From contig JAIRYU010000030.1 in the NCBI GenBank assembly GCA_031267545.1, positions 1-6,614 of the forward strand: a DNA stretch of 6,614 nucleotides, given 5' to 3'. Both the position numbers and the translations under genes were made by a program. The stretch comes from Holosporales bacterium. Lineage in GTDB: Bacteria > Pseudomonadota > Alphaproteobacteria > RUG11792. This document shows positions 4,667-6,614 of the stretch, one piece after another (position 1 is the stretch's first letter; every line of letters starts with the position of its first letter). The notes under the pieces are model-generated. The model was not told where the DNA came from. It ran no database searches and saw nothing but the letters and a program-made list of their open reading frames with translations.

Positions 4667-6614
4667 AATTTGGCATTGTTATTAGGCGTATTACAACGCG
4701 GCTTTTAACAATTGTCGTATGTATTATATCGACGATTACAATTTTGCAAATCACATATGTTCAAAGACAGATTGTCAGACTCCTAGTCGGGCATGAATCG
4801 CATGTAAATTTTTCTGGAACCGCAGGGTTTTTCCCATTTAAATTTTCGGTGACTGGATTAGAGGTGAGTAATAGCAATTTTGACTTTAGTATCGATAAGC
4901 TAGATATCAGCATGAGTAAGGGTATGCTGCATGTCAAAAATTTAGACGCTGGGAATGTTATAATTAAGTCGGCCGAGCCAACCAAATTTTCGCTTTCGTC
5001 CATGCAGTTTATGGCTCCGCTCTTCTTTCAAAAATTCATAAAAAATGCATCAATAAAAAGCCTGGATTGCGACGGGATAATTCTCAAGAAACTATTGCTT
5101 ATGTATGACAAAAAAACTGGAATTAGAAGCGTTGCGGCAACGTTTCGAGATCGTAAGGTAGATTGTCAGTGGAGCGTAACTGGAGCAAGCGTCATAGCCG
5201 ATATCGGAATTGACGATATATTGTCGAATGCGAGGTACAACGTTCGTACTAGGGAAACTAACATCTCGGTAGATTATATGAACAAACGAATTACATTCGA
5301 CGGAGTCTATGACGGTCATGACGCACTGTCTGGGATAACCTCGCTTCCGTTTAAAGACTCAAAACTGATTTCTAAAATTACGTTAAAAGATAACTTCATA
5401 GAGGCCAAACTCCGATCAGATAAAATTGGCGCATCCGGGAATGTGGAGTATGAATTTGGGACTGATTTCATGGTATGTAACAACGCGCGGCTTGACAATG
5501 GAATCTCTGTAATGCCGTTTGTAATTAGGAATGACGCTACAATCTCAAAGTTAACTGTACTGACGCCAAAGGGGAAAATTTACTTTCGGAACGTAACCCT
5601 ATCGGATGACAAATTTTCACTTGGGGACATTACGGTTTCTGACGTTGATGTTTCATGTTTGTTTGGGGCTAATTATAGAGGCGTCCTAAATGGAATCTGT
5701 AAATTTGAGAACGGAGCAGAAAAGGCAAAGTTAGCCTTGACTGGGTTTAGGGTCGGGGAAATTGATATACCGTTAATTAACATCGATGCAACCTACTCGT
5801 CAAGTCAAGTAGATGCGGCGTTTGCGTTTGAGTTTTTAAAGAAAAAAAATAGAATAGAGGCCAAGATTTCCATAAAAGATTGGATGTTAACTGACGATAG
5901 TCCTATCATAATGAAGGCTACCGGTAAGTTCAATGTGGAAGACTGTAAATTCCCAGCTAATCAGACTGCGAGCGGGACGATTGTATATAACCTACGCGCC
6001 AACGGTAACGTTGGCAGTCCAATCTTGTCTGGAGATATAACCTTGAAGAAGGGACATTACATCAATAGCAATGCAGGCATATATTTGCAAAATATCAGAC
6101 TGGATTGTGATGTAAAAAATAATATCATACTCATCAAAAACATATATGTCAGCGACGCTTCTAAAAGTCTGGGGAGCGTTTCCGGAAGTGGAAAGATTTG
6201 TATGGATGCGAACAAGGCAGACGCAAACATTTTACTTAAAGTTAATAACCTGAGCATTTTGGACCAAAAGTGGCTCAATGCTAAGTTTATCGGCGATCTG
6301 AGAATTACTGGCAATCCGTATAAACAATGCTCGATCTGCGGATCTCTTGGCACAAGCATAGCGAAGGTGGATGTGTCTAGTATAGTTCTCATGGCTTCCA
6401 GTTCTGTCAATATCGTGGACGGTTCCGCTGGCAATGCAGACCTCAGTCCCAGATTATCTGGCATCTCATTTTATCAATCTTCAGATTACCTTAATCGGTT
6501 TGTTATTAATGTTGATTTCAAATCGGCATTAACAGTAACCGGCCTTGGAATTGACAGCGTATGGAACTGTAATGGAACCGTATCCGGTAACGTCGGAAAC
6601 ATCAAATATTACGC
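4663..6614 (+). CDS. tamB: TamB-like envelope protein, 3' end outside the window
   Basis: The frame runs without a stop from GTG 4663 to the right edge, giving 650 residues and an incomplete product. Residues 12-33 form an N-terminal membrane anchor with basic residues before it. Next comes GTAGFFPFKFSVTGLEVSN (52-70), the pattern typical of TamB N-termini, and then hundreds of residues of beta-strand-rich repeats with alternating hydrophobic residues. The stretch near 447-560 (SPILSGDITLKKGHY) and GLGID...GTVSGNVGN (627-646) match the style of the TamB C-terminal domain (DUF490, PF04357). TamB-family proteins (AsmA-like superfamily) span the periplasm from the inner membrane. They have been linked to outer-membrane protein assembly and to phospholipid transport to the outer membrane. 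The usual length is about 1000-1300 residues or more. Here the C-terminal-type sequence starts early, so the protein may be shorter. No tamA/bamA-like gene is visible. An A8 run lies at 5842-5849. AsmA-like is the alternative name. Confidence 0.82.
   Translation, partial: MKFGIVIRRITTRLLTIVVCIISTITILQITYVQRQIVRLLVGHESHVNFSGTAGFFPFKFSVTGLEVSNSNFDFSIDKLDISMSKGMLHVKNLDAGNVIIKSAEPTKFSLSSMQFMAPLFFQKFIKNASIKSLDCDGIILKKLLLMYDKKTGIRSVAATFRDRKVDCQWSVTGASVIADIGIDDILSNARYNVRTRETNISVDYMNKRITFDGVYDGHDALSGITSLPFKDSKLISKITLKDNFIEAKLRSDKIGASGNVEYEFGTDFMVCNNARLDNGISVMPFVIRNDATISKLTVLTPKGKIYFRNVTLSDDKFSLGDITVSDVDVSCLFGANYRGVLNGICKFENGAEKAKLALTGFRVGEIDIPLINIDATYSSSQVDAAFAFEFLKKKNRIEAKISIKDWMLTDDSPIIMKATGKFNVEDCKFPANQTASGTIVYNLRANGNVGSPILSGDITLKKGHYINSNAGIYLQNIRLDCDVKNNIILIKNIYVSDASKSLGSVSGSGKICMDANKADANILLKVNNLSILDQKWLNAKFIGDLRITGNPYKQCSICGSLGTSIAKVDVSSIVLMASSSVNIVDGSAGNADLSPRLSGISFYQSSDYLNRFVINVDFKSALTVTGLGIDSVWNCNGTVSGNVGNIKYY

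Noticed and set aside
4761..6464. Several minus-strand open frames (60-135 codons) opposite the TamB-like gene
   Set aside because: The plus strand carries one uninterrupted 650-codon frame with a consensus ribosome binding site, so these are chance frames.

Overview
The window reads like chromosomal DNA of an alphaproteobacterium, probably a host-associated member of the Rickettsiales or a similar lineage with a reduced genome. This rests on an FYDLN-type zinc-ribbon/acidic protein (a mostly alphaproteobacterial family), a diverged TamB-like protein, moderate A+T content with free use of ATA and AGA/AGG codons, and mostly weak Shine-Dalgarno signals. The taxonomic call is inference. All genes read with the standard bacterial code. 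I see no rRNA, tRNA, IS element, CRISPR array or prophage gene.

Layout. (1) Positions 1-657, plus strand: the C-terminal part of a protein I do not recognise, open at the left edge. (2) 658-833: a non-coding gap with no convincing promoter. (3) 834-1772, plus: a membrane-anchored SPFH/band-7 protein of the HIR-like (stomatin-related) type. (4) 1773-1856: a short convergent junction without an obvious terminator. (5) 1857-2885, minus: tryptophanyl-tRNA synthetase (trpS) of the 'GDRPTG' sequence type with an altered KMSKS loop (KACKS). (6) 2875-3183, minus: a small two-CxxC zinc-ribbon protein with an acidic tail, directly upstream of trpS and overlapping it by up to 11 bases, so the two probably form one transcription unit. 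(7) 3184-3361: a divergent intergenic region with a plausible sigma70-like promoter for each direction and an 8-bp perfect inverted repeat between them. (8) 3362-4666, plus: a 12-TM major facilitator transporter. (9) 4663 to beyond 6614, plus: a TamB-like protein that starts inside the stop region of the transporter gene, with a consensus AGGAGG ribosome binding site. It is cut by the right edge.

Functionally there are two transcription units facing away from each other: zinc-ribbon/trpS (translation) and transporter/tamB (envelope). The SPFH gene converges on trpS. Most of this is housekeeping and envelope content. I found no convincing new multi-gene system. The items most worth a second look are the palindrome between the divergent promoters, the variant TrpRS signature, the tightly coupled transporter-tamB pair, the cysteine cluster at the membrane anchor of the SPFH protein, and the unidentified protein at the left edge.
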